Origin: Streptomyces sp. 3214.6
GTDB lineage: Bacteria > Actinomycetota > Actinomycetes > Streptomycetales > Streptomycetaceae
Length of the DNA stretch: 64,000 bases
Direction: 5' to 3'
Assembly: GCF_900129855.1 (NCBI RefSeq)
Contig: NZ_LT670819.1
Coordinates: forward strand, 620,001-684,000
Shown here piece after piece: positions 33,604-41,702 of the stretch. Made by a program: the position numbers and the translations under genes. Under the pieces are notes generated by a model. That model was not told the origin of the DNA. It ran no database searches and saw only the letters and a program-made list of their open reading frames with translations. Positions within the stretch are counted from its first letter, which is position 1. Each line of letters opens with the position of its first letter.

Positions 33604-35905
33604 GCTGCGCGACGAGCAGCAGTCCGCGGCCGCCCTCGTCGAAGGCGTGCGCGCGGCGCAGGTGGGGCGAGGTGGAACTGCCGTCGGAGACCTCGCAGAT
33701 GAGGGTGCGGTCGCGGATCAGGCGGAGCTGGATGGGGGCCGCGCCATAGCGGATGGCGTTGGTGACGAGTTCGCTGACGACGAGTTCGGTGACGAACGCG
33801 GCCTCCTGAAGGCCCCAGGCGGACAGCTGCTCGGTGGCGGCCTGCCGGGTGGCGGCCACCTGCGCGGGGTCCGGGGTGACGTCCCAGGTGGCGACGTGAT
33901 CCGTGCCGAGGGCGCGGGTGCGGGCGAGCAGCAGGGCGACGTCGTCGCTCGGCTCCTCCGGCAGGACGGCCTTGAGCACCGTGTCGCAGAGGGCGTCGAG
34001 GGTGGCGGCGGGTGCGGTCAGGGCGCTGCACAGTTCGCCGGTGGCGCGGTCGACGTCACGGTCGCGGTCCTCGATCAGACCGTCCGTGTACAGGGCGACG
34101 ACGCATCCCTCGGGCAGCTCCAGCTCGACGGCCTCGAAGGGCAGTCCACCGACGCCGAGCGGGGGCCCGGGGGTCATGTCGACGAGGCGTGCGGTGCCGT
34201 CGGGCAGGACGAGGGCCGGTGCGGGGTGGCCGGCTGCGGCGAGGGTGAGCCGGCGGCTGACGGGGTCGTAGACGGCGTAGAGGCAGGTGGCGCCCAGCTC
34301 GGCGACGTCGTCGCCGCCCTCGTCGTAGGCCGCCAGATGGGTGACGAGGTCGTCGAGGTGGGTGAGGAGCTCGTCGGGCGGCAGGTCCACGTCGGCGAGG
34401 GTGCGCACGGCCATGCAGAGCCGTCCCATGGTCGCCGAGGAGGGGATGCCGTGCCCGACGACGTCCCCGACGACGAGGGCGACCCGGCTGCCGGAGAGCG
34501 GGATGACGTCGAACCAGTCGCCGCCGATGCCCGCCGTGGAGCCGCTGGGCAGATAGCGGTGGGCCACCTCGACGGCGGCCTGTCCGGACAGGCCGCGGGG
34601 CAGCAGGCTGTGCTGGAGGGTGAGTGCGGTGGTGCGTTCGCGGGCGAAGCGGCGGGCGTTGTCGATACAGACGGCGGCCCGGCTGGCGAGTTCCTCGGCG
34701 AAGACGGCGTCGTCGGCCTCGTAGTCGTCGACATGGGCGATACGGACGCCGACCAGGACGCCGAGGGTGGTGCCGCGGGCTCGCAGAGGCACCGAGATCA
34801 CCGAGTGAACGCCGGTCCGGTGGCGGCGTCCTTCGGGGGCGCGCGCGTTGCGTTCGGCGACCCACTGCATGAAATCGGGCTCACCCGCCTGCAGACGGAT
34901 GGCGCGCCCCTCCCGCAGGGCGCGCGCGGGCGGACTGAAGGGCGGATGGACGTCGGTCTCGCCGAGACGGACCGCTGCCTCCGGGGTGCCTTCGTGGGCG
35001 GACCCGTGGGCGACCCGGCGCAGCACGACCTCGCCGTCCGGGACGGGCGGCGGTTCCTCGGCGCCGAGGACCCAGTCCAGCAGGTCGACGCTGACGAAGT
35101 CGGCGAACCGGGGAACGAGGAGATCGACCACCTCCTCGGTGGTGCGCACCATGTCGAGAGTGGTGCCGATCGAGGCCGCGGCCTCGTTCAGCAGGGCCAG
35201 CCGCTGGCGGGCGAGGTACTGTTCGGTGCTGTCGAAGGAGGCCACGGCGACACCGACGACCTCGCCCGTTGGCTCCCGCACGGGCCACATCTCGGTGGTC
35301 CACGCGTGCTCCCGGTTGAGGGAGGGGGCGCCGGTCCAGCTCTCGTAGCGGATCGGGCGGCCGGTCTCGACGACATGACGGAGGTGCCAGTTGAAGCCGC
35401 GGCTGTGCTCGGCCTCCTGGATGGTGTCCGGGAAGTAGCGGCCGAGCAGAACGTCCTCGGAGACGCCCATGACCTTGCAGGCGACCTCGTTCAGACGCAG
35501 ATAGTGCTGGTGGGGGTCGAACACGGACATCGACATGGACGCCTGCTGGAAGGCCCGTCCCGCGAGGGTCGGTTCCGGGGCCGACGGCCGTTCGGTGGTG
35601 AGGGTCCAGCCGACGGGCTCCCCGTCGGGGCCCAGCACCGGGCAGGCGGTGACGGTCAGGGTGACGTGCCGGCCGTCGCGGTGGCGTACCACGACGGGCC
35701 GGGTCCACGCCGACGCCGGAACCCTCGGGAACTCCTCGGCGAGCAGATCGGTCACCGCCCGCCCCACGGCCTCTTCGGCCGTATGGCCCGTCAGCAGACG
35801 GGCACCCTCGCTCCAGCCCGTCACGATGCCGCGGGCATCGATGACCGCCGCAGCGACGACATGCTCCATGCCGTCCAGAATGGTCCCTTTGTCCCGCCGC
35901 ATCAA
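33527..35905 (-). CDS. PAS-PAS-GAF-SpoIIE phosphatase with C-terminal RsbW-like ATPase
   Basis: A 792-residue cytoplasmic signalling protein. Order: PAS (about 12-105), second PAS (115-235), GAF (240-420), PP2C/SpoIIE phosphatase (440-650; GGDWFDVIPL, VGDVVGHG, YTDGLIEDRDRD) and a GHKL ATPase (665-790; VSELVTNAIRYG, GGRGLLLVAQL). Such proteins both dephosphorylate and phosphorylate STAS anti-anti-sigma factors in partner-switching networks. No STAS gene is in the window. Its 3' end overlaps the decayed DedA frame. Confidence 0.93.
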   Translation of the reverse strand: MMRRDKGTILDGMEHVVAAAVIDARGIVTGWSEGARLLTGHTAEEAVGRAVTDLLAEEFPRVPASAWTRPVVVRHRDGRHVTLTVTACPVLGPDGEPVGWTLTTERPSAPEPTLAGRAFQQASMSMSVFDPHQHYLRLNEVACKVMGVSEDVLLGRYFPDTIQEAEHSRGFNWHLRHVVETGRPIRYESWTGAPSLNREHAWTTEMWPVREPTGEVVGVAVASFDSTEQYLARQRLALLNEAAASIGTTLDMVRTTEEVVDLLVPRFADFVSVDLLDWVLGAEEPPPVPDGEVVLRRVAHGSAHEGTPEAAVRLGETDVHPPFSPPARALREGRAIRLQAGEPDFMQWVAERNARAPEGRRHRTGVHSVISVPLRARGTTLGVLVGVRIAHVDDYEADDAVFAEELASRAAVCIDNARRFARERTTALTLQHSLLPRGLSGQAAVEVAHRYLPSGSTAGIGGDWFDVIPLSGSRVALVVGDVVGHGIPSSATMGRLCMAVRTLADVDLPPDELLTHLDDLVTHLAAYDEGGDDVAELGATCLYAVYDPVSRRLTLAAAGHPAPALVLPDGTARLVDMTPGPPLGVGGLPFEAVELELPEGCVVALYTDGLIEDRDRDVDRATGELCSALTAPAATLDALCDTVLKAVLPEEPSDDVALLLARTRALGTDHVATWDVTPDPAQVAATRQAATEQLSAWGLQEAAFVTELVVSELVTNAIRYGAAPIQLRLIRDRTLICEVSDGSSTSPHLRRAHAFDEGGRGLLLVAQLTQRWGSRQTGRGKTIWAEQSLERQ

Positions 35906-35929
35906 CCGCGCCGGTCCGGCCCCCGGCCC

Positions 35930-36397
35930 TCAGGCGCGGTGAGTGCGGAGCACGTCGAGGGCGCGGTCGGCGTGGGTGTTCATGCGCAGTTCGCTGCGTA
36001 CGACCTCCAGGACGGTGCGGTCCTGCCCGATGACGAAGGTGACCCGCTTGGTGGGGGCCAGGGAGAAGCCGCGCTTCACGCCGAACCGTTCCCGCACCGC
36101 GCCGTCGGCGTCGGACAGCAGCGGCATGCCGAGCGTGTGCTTGCCGGCGAACTCCTGCTGACGGTCGACGGAGTCCCCGCTGATGCCGACGGGGCGGGCG
36201 CCGACGGCGGCGAACTCGGCGGCCAGGTCACGGAAGTGGCAGGCCTCGGCGGTGCAGCCCGGGGTCAGGGCGGCGGGATAGAAGAAGAGGACCACCGGCC
36301 CCTCGGCGAGCAGGTCCGTCAGAGTGCGCACGGTGCCGGTCTCGTCCGGCAGGGCGAAGTCCTCCACGACGTCGCCGGTCTCCAGAGCCTTGGTCAT
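35930..36397 (-). CDS. Peroxiredoxin, BCP/PrxQ type
   Basis: A 155-residue thiol peroxidase. FFYPAALTPGCTAEACHFRD has the peroxidatic Cys48 and a second Cys53, the PrxQ spacing for an intramolecular disulfide. The ATG at 36397 overlaps the stop of the DoxX-like gene and has GGAGGG 5 bases upstream; the in-frame extension upstream lacks support. Confidence 0.93.
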   Translation of the reverse strand: MTKALETGDVVEDFALPDETGTVRTLTDLLAEGPVVLFFYPAALTPGCTAEACHFRDLAAEFAAVGARPVGISGDSVDRQQEFAGKHTLGMPLLSDADGAVRERFGVKRGFSLAPTKRVTFVIGQDRTVLEVVRSELRMNTHADRALDVLRTHRA

Positions 36398-36792
36398 GCC
36401 CGTCCCTCCAGGGTGTTCACGATGTCGGTGCGGTCGGCGACGCTGCGGGCCCACAGCACGAGGGGCGCCTGCAGGGGCAGGCGGCCGACGGCGGCGGCCT
36501 TGAGCGGGGTGGGGCGGTGACGCCAGTCCCACGCCATCTTGACGTTGGCGGGGAAGACGCCGACGAAGAACGCCGCCGTCGCCAGCGCGGCCGTCCTGCG
36601 GGTCCGGGGCAGGGCCACCCCGGCCGCCAGCGCCAGTTCGGCGACGCCGCTGGCGTACGTCCAGGTCCTGGGCGAGCCGGGCAGCGCGCGCGGGACGATC
36701 GCGTCGAACGGGCGCGGCACGGCGAAGTGGGCTACGCCCATGCCGGCCAGCAGACCTGCCAGCAGCAGGGGTGAGCGTTCGGACCGGGGCAC
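36394..36792 (-). CDS. DoxX-like membrane protein
   Basis: A 132-residue protein with four membrane segments (LLLAGLLAGMGVAHFAVP, TYASGVAELALAAGVALP, AALATAAFFVGVFPANVKMAW and a C-terminal one). The pattern PANVKMAWDWRHR fits DoxX family members of Streptomyces. Coupled by ATGA to the peroxiredoxin gene, hinting at a shared redox-stress role. Confidence 0.82.
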   Translation of the reverse strand: MPRSERSPLLLAGLLAGMGVAHFAVPRPFDAIVPRALPGSPRTWTYASGVAELALAAGVALPRTRRTAALATAAFFVGVFPANVKMAWDWRHRPTPLKAAAVGRLPLQAPLVLWARSVADRTDIVNTLEGRA

Positions 36793-36886
36793 GGTTCCTC
36801 CTCAGATGACCTCGCGCCCGAGATTACGGGAGGGCAGAGGGGCGGCCGGAGGCGGGGTACGCGGTCGGGGTACCTGCTCGGGGACC

Positions 36887-37084
36887 TCAACTCGCGGGCG
36901 GCACGGTGCTGTTGCCCGCCGGGAGGGTGCGCCGGGTACTCCGCTGGTGCCGGCCCGGGGTGTAGCCGTACGCCGTGCGGAACACGTCGATGAACGCGCT
37001 GGCGGAGGACCAGCCGCAGCAGTGGGCGACCGTGGTGACGGGTGTGTCGTCGGCCAGCAGACGCAGGGCGTGGTAGAGGCGGGC
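36887..37084 (-). pseudogene. AraC-family regulator, C-terminal fragment
   Basis: Only the last ~65 codons remain: RLYHALRLLADDTPVTTVAHCCGWSS etc., i.e. the end of the first and all of the second AraC HTH (SAFIDVFRTAYGYTPGRH). Two codons before RLY the frame hits a stop, and the sequence beyond 37084 belongs to another gene on the opposite strand. No start codon is available. Confidence 0.85.
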
Positions 37085-37974
37085 TCACCCTGGCGGCGGT
37101 GGCCGTGTCCGGGATCGGCGTCGCCGCCTATCACCCGGAGGCCGCGCGGGCGGCCCGTGCCGTCTCGGGTGGCCGTCACACGGCGATGGGCTGGTTCGCG
37201 CTCGGCGGGAACGTCGGCTTCGCGCTCGCTCCGCCGCTGGTCGCGGCCGTGGTCGCGACCTGGGGGCTGCGGGCCTCGCCGCTGCTGGGCCTGCCGGCCC
37301 TGGCGTGCGTGGCGCTGTGCGCGGCGGCGGTCCGCTCGGCGGCCGACCGCACCGGGCCCGCCCCGGCGGCGGCCGAGGGGGCGGCCCGGGACGACTGACC
37401 GTCGTTCCTGCGGCTGTCGGGTGCGGTCGTGTGCCGGTCGATCGTCTTCGTCAGCCTGAGCACGTTCGTCCCGCTGTACGTCCGCGAGCGCACCGGGCGC
37501 GGGGCGGCGGTGGGAACGGCCGCGCTGTGCGTGCTGTACGCGGGCGGTGCGGTGGGGACGCTGGCCGGGAGCCGACTGGCCGAGCGCTACGGGCGACTCG
37601 GGGTCGTACGCCACTCGTACGCCCTGACGGTGGTGGCCGTGGCCGGTGTGCTGCTGGTCCCGGGCCCGCCCCTGCTCCTGTTCGTCGTGCTCGCCTCGGC
37701 CGGGCTGTACGTCCCGTTCTCGCTGCACGTGACGCTGGGCCAGGACTGTCTGCCCCGGCGCGTGGGCACCGCGAGCGGTGTCACCCTGGGGCTGACCGTG
37801 AGCGTCGGGGGCGCGGCAGCTCCGGCTCTGGGCGCGCTCGCGGACGCCACGTCCCTGCGGACGGCCCTGCTGCCGCTGGTCCTGCCGCCCGTGGCGGCCT
37901 GGCTCCTGCTGCGCGGCCTGCGCGAGCCGGTTCCGGCGACCGCTCTTCCGGCCGAAGCCGGTTCACGCGCCTGA
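37081..37974 (+). pseudogene. MFS transporter (fosmidomycin-resistance-like), truncated with internal stop
   Basis: Similarity starts abruptly at GLTLAAVAVSGIGVAAYHPEAARAAR (counted in pieces; a signature of the Fsr-type MFS group), so about the first 100 residues are missing. An in-frame TGA at 37396-37398 interrupts the central loop, after which helices 7-12 continue in the same frame (SIVFVSLSTFVPLYV, LGQDCLPRRVGTASGV). Its 5' end abuts the AraC fragment of opposite orientation. Confidence 0.85.
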
Positions 37975-37977
37975 GCG

Positions 37978-38496
37978 TCAGACGCGGGGCGCGGCGGCCG
38001 GCTGCTCGGGCTCCTCTTCGACGGCGTAGGCGAGGAAGTCGTCGACCATGCGGTGGAAGAGTGTGGCGAGCCGGCCCAGCTCCTCCGGGGACCAGTCGGA
38101 GAGCGCCAGTTGCATCCCTCGGACGCCCGCGTCGCGGACCCGGTCGATGGCCGCGCGGCCGGCCTCGGTGAGCTCGATCCGCTGGGCCCGGCCGTCCTGG
38201 GGGTCGGGGACCCGGGTGACGTATCCGGACTTCTGGAGCTGCTGCACCGTGCGCGTCACATGGGAGGCCTCCACGCCCAGGCGCTGGGCCAGCTCCCCCG
38301 GCCGCAGCGGCTCGGAGTCGGCCACCTGCCGCAGCAGCGCCACGGCGGCGCGGTCGAGAGGGACGCCGGCCAGCGCCATCAGCCGGTCGTGCTGGCGGGC
38401 GCGGGTGCTCAGATAGGTGATGCGAGTGAGCGCGCGCTCGATCTCGATCACTTCCGGCGAGGCGACGGAGGGCAGGGGGAGCGGTTCGGTGGACAT
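37978..38496 (-). CDS. MarR-family regulator
   Basis: About 172 residues with a winged helix: LRPGELAQRLGVEASHVTRTVQQLQKSGYVTRVPDPQDGRAQRIELT, flanked by dimerisation helices. The ATG at 38496 is chosen; a GTG at 38505 is possible, neither has a good ribosome site. Three similar 17-bp imperfect palindromes lie just upstream and are probably its operators. No intact divergent target is present. Confidence 0.88.
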   Translation of the reverse strand: MSTEPLPLPSVASPEVIEIERALTRITYLSTRARQHDRLMALAGVPLDRAAVALLRQVADSEPLRPGELAQRLGVEASHVTRTVQQLQKSGYVTRVPDPQDGRAQRIELTEAGRAAIDRVRDAGVRGMQLALSDWSPEELGRLATLFHRMVDDFLAYAVEEEPEQPAAAPRV

Positions 38497-38517
38497 GAGG
38501 CCCACTTTACCATCTTG

Positions 38518-38534
38518 TTGCGTAACTCAAGTAA
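38518..38534. promoter_or_regulatory. MarR operator 1
   Basis: TTGCGTAACTCAAGTAA, imperfect palindrome centred at 38526, next to the MarR start. Shares the core TNACTCAAG with two further sites. Confidence 0.65.
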
Positions 38535-38581
38535 TTTACCCTGCGGGTCCACATTCCCGGCGAGCACACCGATCAGGTCAC

Positions 38582-38598
38582 TTGCTTGACTCAAGTAA
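38582..38598. promoter_or_regulatory. MarR operator 2
   Basis: TTGCTTGACTCAAGTAA, centred at 38590; arms match at 7 of 8 positions (TTGCTTGA against TTACTTGA). Confidence 0.7.
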
Positions 38599-38609
38599 TC
38601 CACATGTGA

Positions 38610-38626
38610 TTGCCTAACTCAAGCAA
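38610..38626. promoter_or_regulatory. MarR operator 3
   Basis: TTGCCTAACTCAAGCAA, centred at 38618, 28 bp from operator 2; outer arms TTGC/GCAA are perfect. Confidence 0.7.
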
Positions 38627-38985
38627 TACAGTGGACCCAACCGTCGGCCGGCCCTCCCCCAGGGGCGTGACCGCACAGACCGGAGTCGCCTTGAGCGGAG
38701 ACGACTCCCAGGCGCCGAACCCGTGGGGACGGGCTCGGCGCGGTCCCGGGCCCGGCCGCCGGCTCACTCCCCCCGACCGGCGCCGGGCCCCGTGGCCTCC
38801 GAGATCGGCGAGTGTCCGGTGCCCGGGACCACGCCCAGCCGGTCGTCAGCGCCTACCGGGCCGGCCTGGCGGCGGCCCCTCCGGTGGCGCCGAACGCGTA
38901 CCCAGGCGCGTCGGGCACAGCGCCGTTCAGGCGAAACCGGCGCGCGTGCGGCGTGCATCGGTCCGGCCGTGTCCACACCTCACCC

Positions 38986-39966
38986 GTGACACTCCCCCAC
39001 ATCGCCCCGATGCTCGCCACCCCGGGCCGGCTGCCGCCCGCGGCCCACGACGCGCGTTGGGCCTACGAGACCAAGCAAGACGGACAGCGGGCCGTGGTGT
39101 ACCTCGCCGGAGACGGCGGTATCACGCTGCGCGCCCGCTCGGGAGAGGACATCACCGGCGCCTACCCCGAACTGCGCCCCCTGGGCGACGCGCTCGGCGC
39201 CACACCGGCCGTGCTGGACGGCGAGGTCCTCGCCCTGGACGAACGGGGCCGGGCCGACTTCCAGTTGCTGCAGGCCCGGATGGGGCTGGTCCAGGCACCG
39301 GGCAAGGCCGCCCGGCTGGCGGCGACGGCGCCCGTGCACCTCGTGCTGTTCGACGTCCTGCACCTCGGCGGCCGCTCCCTCCTGCCGCTGCCCTATCTGC
39401 GGCGCAGATCCCGGCTGGAGTCGCTGGCGCTGGAGGGGCCGTTCTGGTCGACGCCCGGGGCCCTGGTCGGGCACGGACGCGAGGCCCTGGAGGCGACCCG
39501 CGCCCACGGTCTGGAGGGGCTCGTCTGCAAGCGGCTGGACTCGGTGTACGAGCCGGGCGTGCGCTCCCGAGCCTGGATCAAGATCCGGAACATGCGCGTC
39601 GCGGACGTCCTGGTCGGCGGCTGGCTGCCCGGCAAGGGCCGGCTGTCGGGGCTGCCCGGCGCCGTCCTGGTCGGCCAGCGGTCCACGACGGGGCTGCGGT
39701 ACGTCGGCGGGGTGGGCACCGGCTGGAGCGAGGCCGAGCGGGTCGAACTCGCCTCGCTGCTGCGGGCCGCCGCGACGGACGTGTGCCCCTTCGACCCCGT
39801 GCCGCAGGCGGCCGGCGCGCACTGGGTCGTGCCCCGGCTGGTCGGCGAGGTCCGCTACAGCACCCGTACCCGGGCGGGGCTGCTGCGCCAGCCGTCCTGG
39901 CTGCGGCTGCGGCCGGACCTCACGCCCGAGGAGTCCGCGGCCGACCTCCCGGACATTTCCTCCTGA
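38986..39966 (+). CDS. ATP-dependent DNA ligase (stand-alone, LigC/LigD-like)
   Basis: About 326 residues of an ATP-dependent DNA ligase: motif I YETKQDGQR with Lys30 as adenylation site, LDGEVLALD (motif III region), HGLEGLVCKRLDSVY (motif IV) and SRAWIKIR (motif V), followed by an OB-fold domain ending PSWLRLRPD. No polymerase or nuclease domain is fused, unlike LigD. The GTG at 38986 starts just before conserved sequence; no clear ribosome site. Likely role is repair, accessory to the NAD-dependent ligase. Confidence 0.9.
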   Translation: MTLPHIAPMLATPGRLPPAAHDARWAYETKQDGQRAVVYLAGDGGITLRARSGEDITGAYPELRPLGDALGATPAVLDGEVLALDERGRADFQLLQARMGLVQAPGKAARLAATAPVHLVLFDVLHLGGRSLLPLPYLRRRSRLESLALEGPFWSTPGALVGHGREALEATRAHGLEGLVCKRLDSVYEPGVRSRAWIKIRNMRVADVLVGGWLPGKGRLSGLPGAVLVGQRSTTGLRYVGGVGTGWSEAERVELASLLRAAATDVCPFDPVPQAAGAHWVVPRLVGEVRYSTRTRAGLLRQPSWLRLRPDLTPEESAADLPDISS

Positions 39967-40036
39967 CCTCACCTCAGCAGCCGGCTATTGGGCTGCGCTT
40001 CACCACCGGTACGCCCGCAACCCCGAGGAGGACGCG

Positions 40037-40600
40037 GTGTCATCACCGAAGTTCAAGGCCCACCGCAGGAGGTGGCTCACCGGGCTCGCCGGTGCCGGCG
40101 CGCTCGTCGTCGCCGTCCCGTCGGTCGCCTTCGCCGTCCCGCCGGCGGCGCTGCCGTCCAACGCCGAGGCCGCCGAGCTCGCTACCAGCCCGCGTTCGAC
40201 TACGACACCGACGGCTGCTACCCGACCCCCGTCATCGGCCTCGACGGCACGATCAACGGCGGCCTGAAGCCAACCGGTTCGCTCAGCGGCGCCATGACGC
40301 GTCCGACCTGGACAACACCAACAGCTACTCGCGCTACAAGTGCAACAACGGCTGGTGCGCGTACCTGTACGGCCTGTACTTCGAGAAGGAGCAGGCGTTG
40401 GCGGGCAGCAGCATCGGCGGGCACCGCAATGACTGAGAGCATGTCGTGATCTGGGTGCAGAACGGCCAGGTCCAGTACGTCTCGACGTCCAACCACGCTC
40501 GTTGTTCGGCAGCGCCAACTTCGGTCTGAAGGACGCGAACTTCGCCAACCACCTCGCGTCGGCCAAGCCGTCGGGTATCGCCTTCGATCCCGCCGCGTGA
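40037..40600 (+). pseudogene. NPP1/NLP-type secreted necrosis-inducing protein, broken
   Basis: Starts with a good ribosome site (GAGGAGG) and a signal peptide (KFKAHRRRWLTGLAGAGALVV ... AFA). After codon ~48 the family sequence continues in another frame (YQPAFDYDTDGCYPTP), shifts again near 40292 (DASDLDNTNSYSRYKCNNGW), and meets a TGA at 40434-40436 exactly at the Trp of the family motif GHRHDWE (here GHRND-stop-E). Near 40500 the sequence jumps from VSTSNHA to FGSANFGLKDANF, losing roughly 55-60 residues of a normal NPP1 protein. Two frameshifts, a nonsense codon and a deletion leave no function. Confidence 0.85.
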
Positions 40601-40672
40601 GTCCCGGCCGCCGTCCGCGCCATCTGTTCCTCGGCCGTGGACGGCGGCGCACGCACACCCCATGATGACCTG

Positions 40673-41191
40673 ATGGATCTTCACGACGAACTCCCGTCGG
40701 CCGTCCGGGCCAAGGAACTGCTGGCCCTCGCCGAGGAGCACCACGCCCGCCCCGCCCGCTCGCTGGGCCTCCACGAGGTCGCCGGGCACCTGGTGAAGGC
40801 GTACGCGCTCGAGGCGCCGGGCCGCACGGTGTCCGAGCCGTTCGCCGAGGAGGCGCTGCGCATCGCCGCCGGGCAGCTGGCGCTCGGGGAGCAACGGGGC
40901 TCGCTGGGCCTCGCCGTCCTGATCGCGCACGCGGGCGGCGACGGCGACTACGTCCTGCTCCTCACCTGGATCGAGGGAGACATGTCGGATCTCGCCGTGT
41001 TCACGGGCCCGGTCGGACAGCCGCAGGAGCTGCGGCCGGGGCGGGCGGGGCTCGCGCCGTGCGTGTGGGAGGCGGCCGTGTTCGCCCATGAACGCGACGC
41101 GTTCGTCCGCCGGATCCTCGACGGCACGGGCCCGTTGGCCGAGCGGCTGACCGCGTGGGGCGCGGACACCGTCGAGGGGGGCGTCAGGTGA
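40673..41191 (+). CDS. Hypothetical protein, 172 residues
   Basis: A soluble acidic protein beginning [23 protein letters not shown]. No family recognised with certainty. CATGAT 6 bases before the ATG may act as the -10 of a leaderless transcript. It overlaps the following GNAT gene by 4 bases (GTGA), so the two are co-expressed. Confidence 0.75.
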   Translation: MDLHDELPSAVRAKELLALAEEHHARPARSLGLHEVAGHLVKAYALEAPGRTVSEPFAEEALRIAAGQLALGEQRGSLGLAVLIAHAGGDGDYVLLLTWIEGDMSDLAVFTGPVGQPQELRPGRAGLAPCVWEAAVFAHERDAFVRRILDGTGPLAERLTAWGADTVEGGVR

Positions 41192-41652
41192 GCGCCGCCC
41201 GGGTTCGGTCCGCCGAGCGCTCCGACCTGCCGCGCGTCGCCGAACTCGCCGGCCTGCACGCGGAGTACGAGCGTGCCGCCCCGCCCGCACCCGACCTCGC
41301 GGAGCGTCTCGCCGTGCTCCTCTTCGACACCCCCGCGCCCCGGCTGTGCTGCCTGGTGGCGGAAGCGCCCGACGGTGCGATCGTCGGCTACGCGACCTGC
41401 GCGCCCGAGCTCTCCACCTGGGAGGGCCGCGAGTACCTCTACCTGGACTGTCTGTTCCTCGCCGACGGCCACCGCGGCCTGGGCCTGGGCGCCCTGCTGA
41501 TGGACGCGGTCGCGGACCGGGCCCGCGACCTGGGCCTGTCCGAGGTGCAGTGGCAGACGCCCGCCTGGAACGAGGGCGCCATCCGCTTCTACGCCCGGCT
41601 CGGCGCTCTCGGCACGGACAAGCGGCGCTTCAGCCTGCGCCTCTCTCCCTGA
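41188..41652 (+). CDS. GNAT-family N-acetyltransferase
   Basis: A 154-residue acetyltransferase. The acetyl-CoA pyrophosphate loop is [12 protein letters not shown], preceded by strand [25 protein letters not shown] is the C-terminal motif. The GTG start overlaps the preceding stop. Substrate unknown. Confidence 0.9.
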   Translation: MSAARVRSAERSDLPRVAELAGLHAEYERAAPPAPDLAERLAVLLFDTPAPRLCCLVAEAPDGAIVGYATCAPELSTWEGREYLYLDCLFLADGHRGLGLGALLMDAVADRARDLGLSEVQWQTPAWNEGAIRFYARLGALGTDKRRFSLRLSP

Positions 41653-41689
41653 AACCGGCCTGCGGCGCGGCGCACGGGTCGCGAGGGTC

Positions 41690-41695
41690 TATCGT
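41690..41695 (+). promoter_or_regulatory. -10 element for leaderless hemC copy
   Basis: TATCGT (TANNNT) ends 7 bases before the ATG at 41703. Confidence 0.45.
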
Positions 41696-41702
41696 GTCCC
41701 GC

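Larger units (their letters stand above)
38506..38985. other. Intergenic region with MarR operators and no intact gene
   Basis: About 480 bases. The left 120 bases are AT-rich and hold three operator-like sites. To the right, GTGACCGCACAGACCGGAGT (from 38667) could be the start of a lost MFS gene, but no transmembrane coding follows. From 38690 to 38985 the sequence is GC-rich with nothing recognisable. Confidence 0.5.

Noticed and set aside
33647..36520. 957-codon plus-strand frame over the SpoIIE phosphatase and peroxiredoxin genes
   Set aside because: Spans two real opposite-strand genes and their intergenic gap; Gly/Asp/Val-rich shadow.
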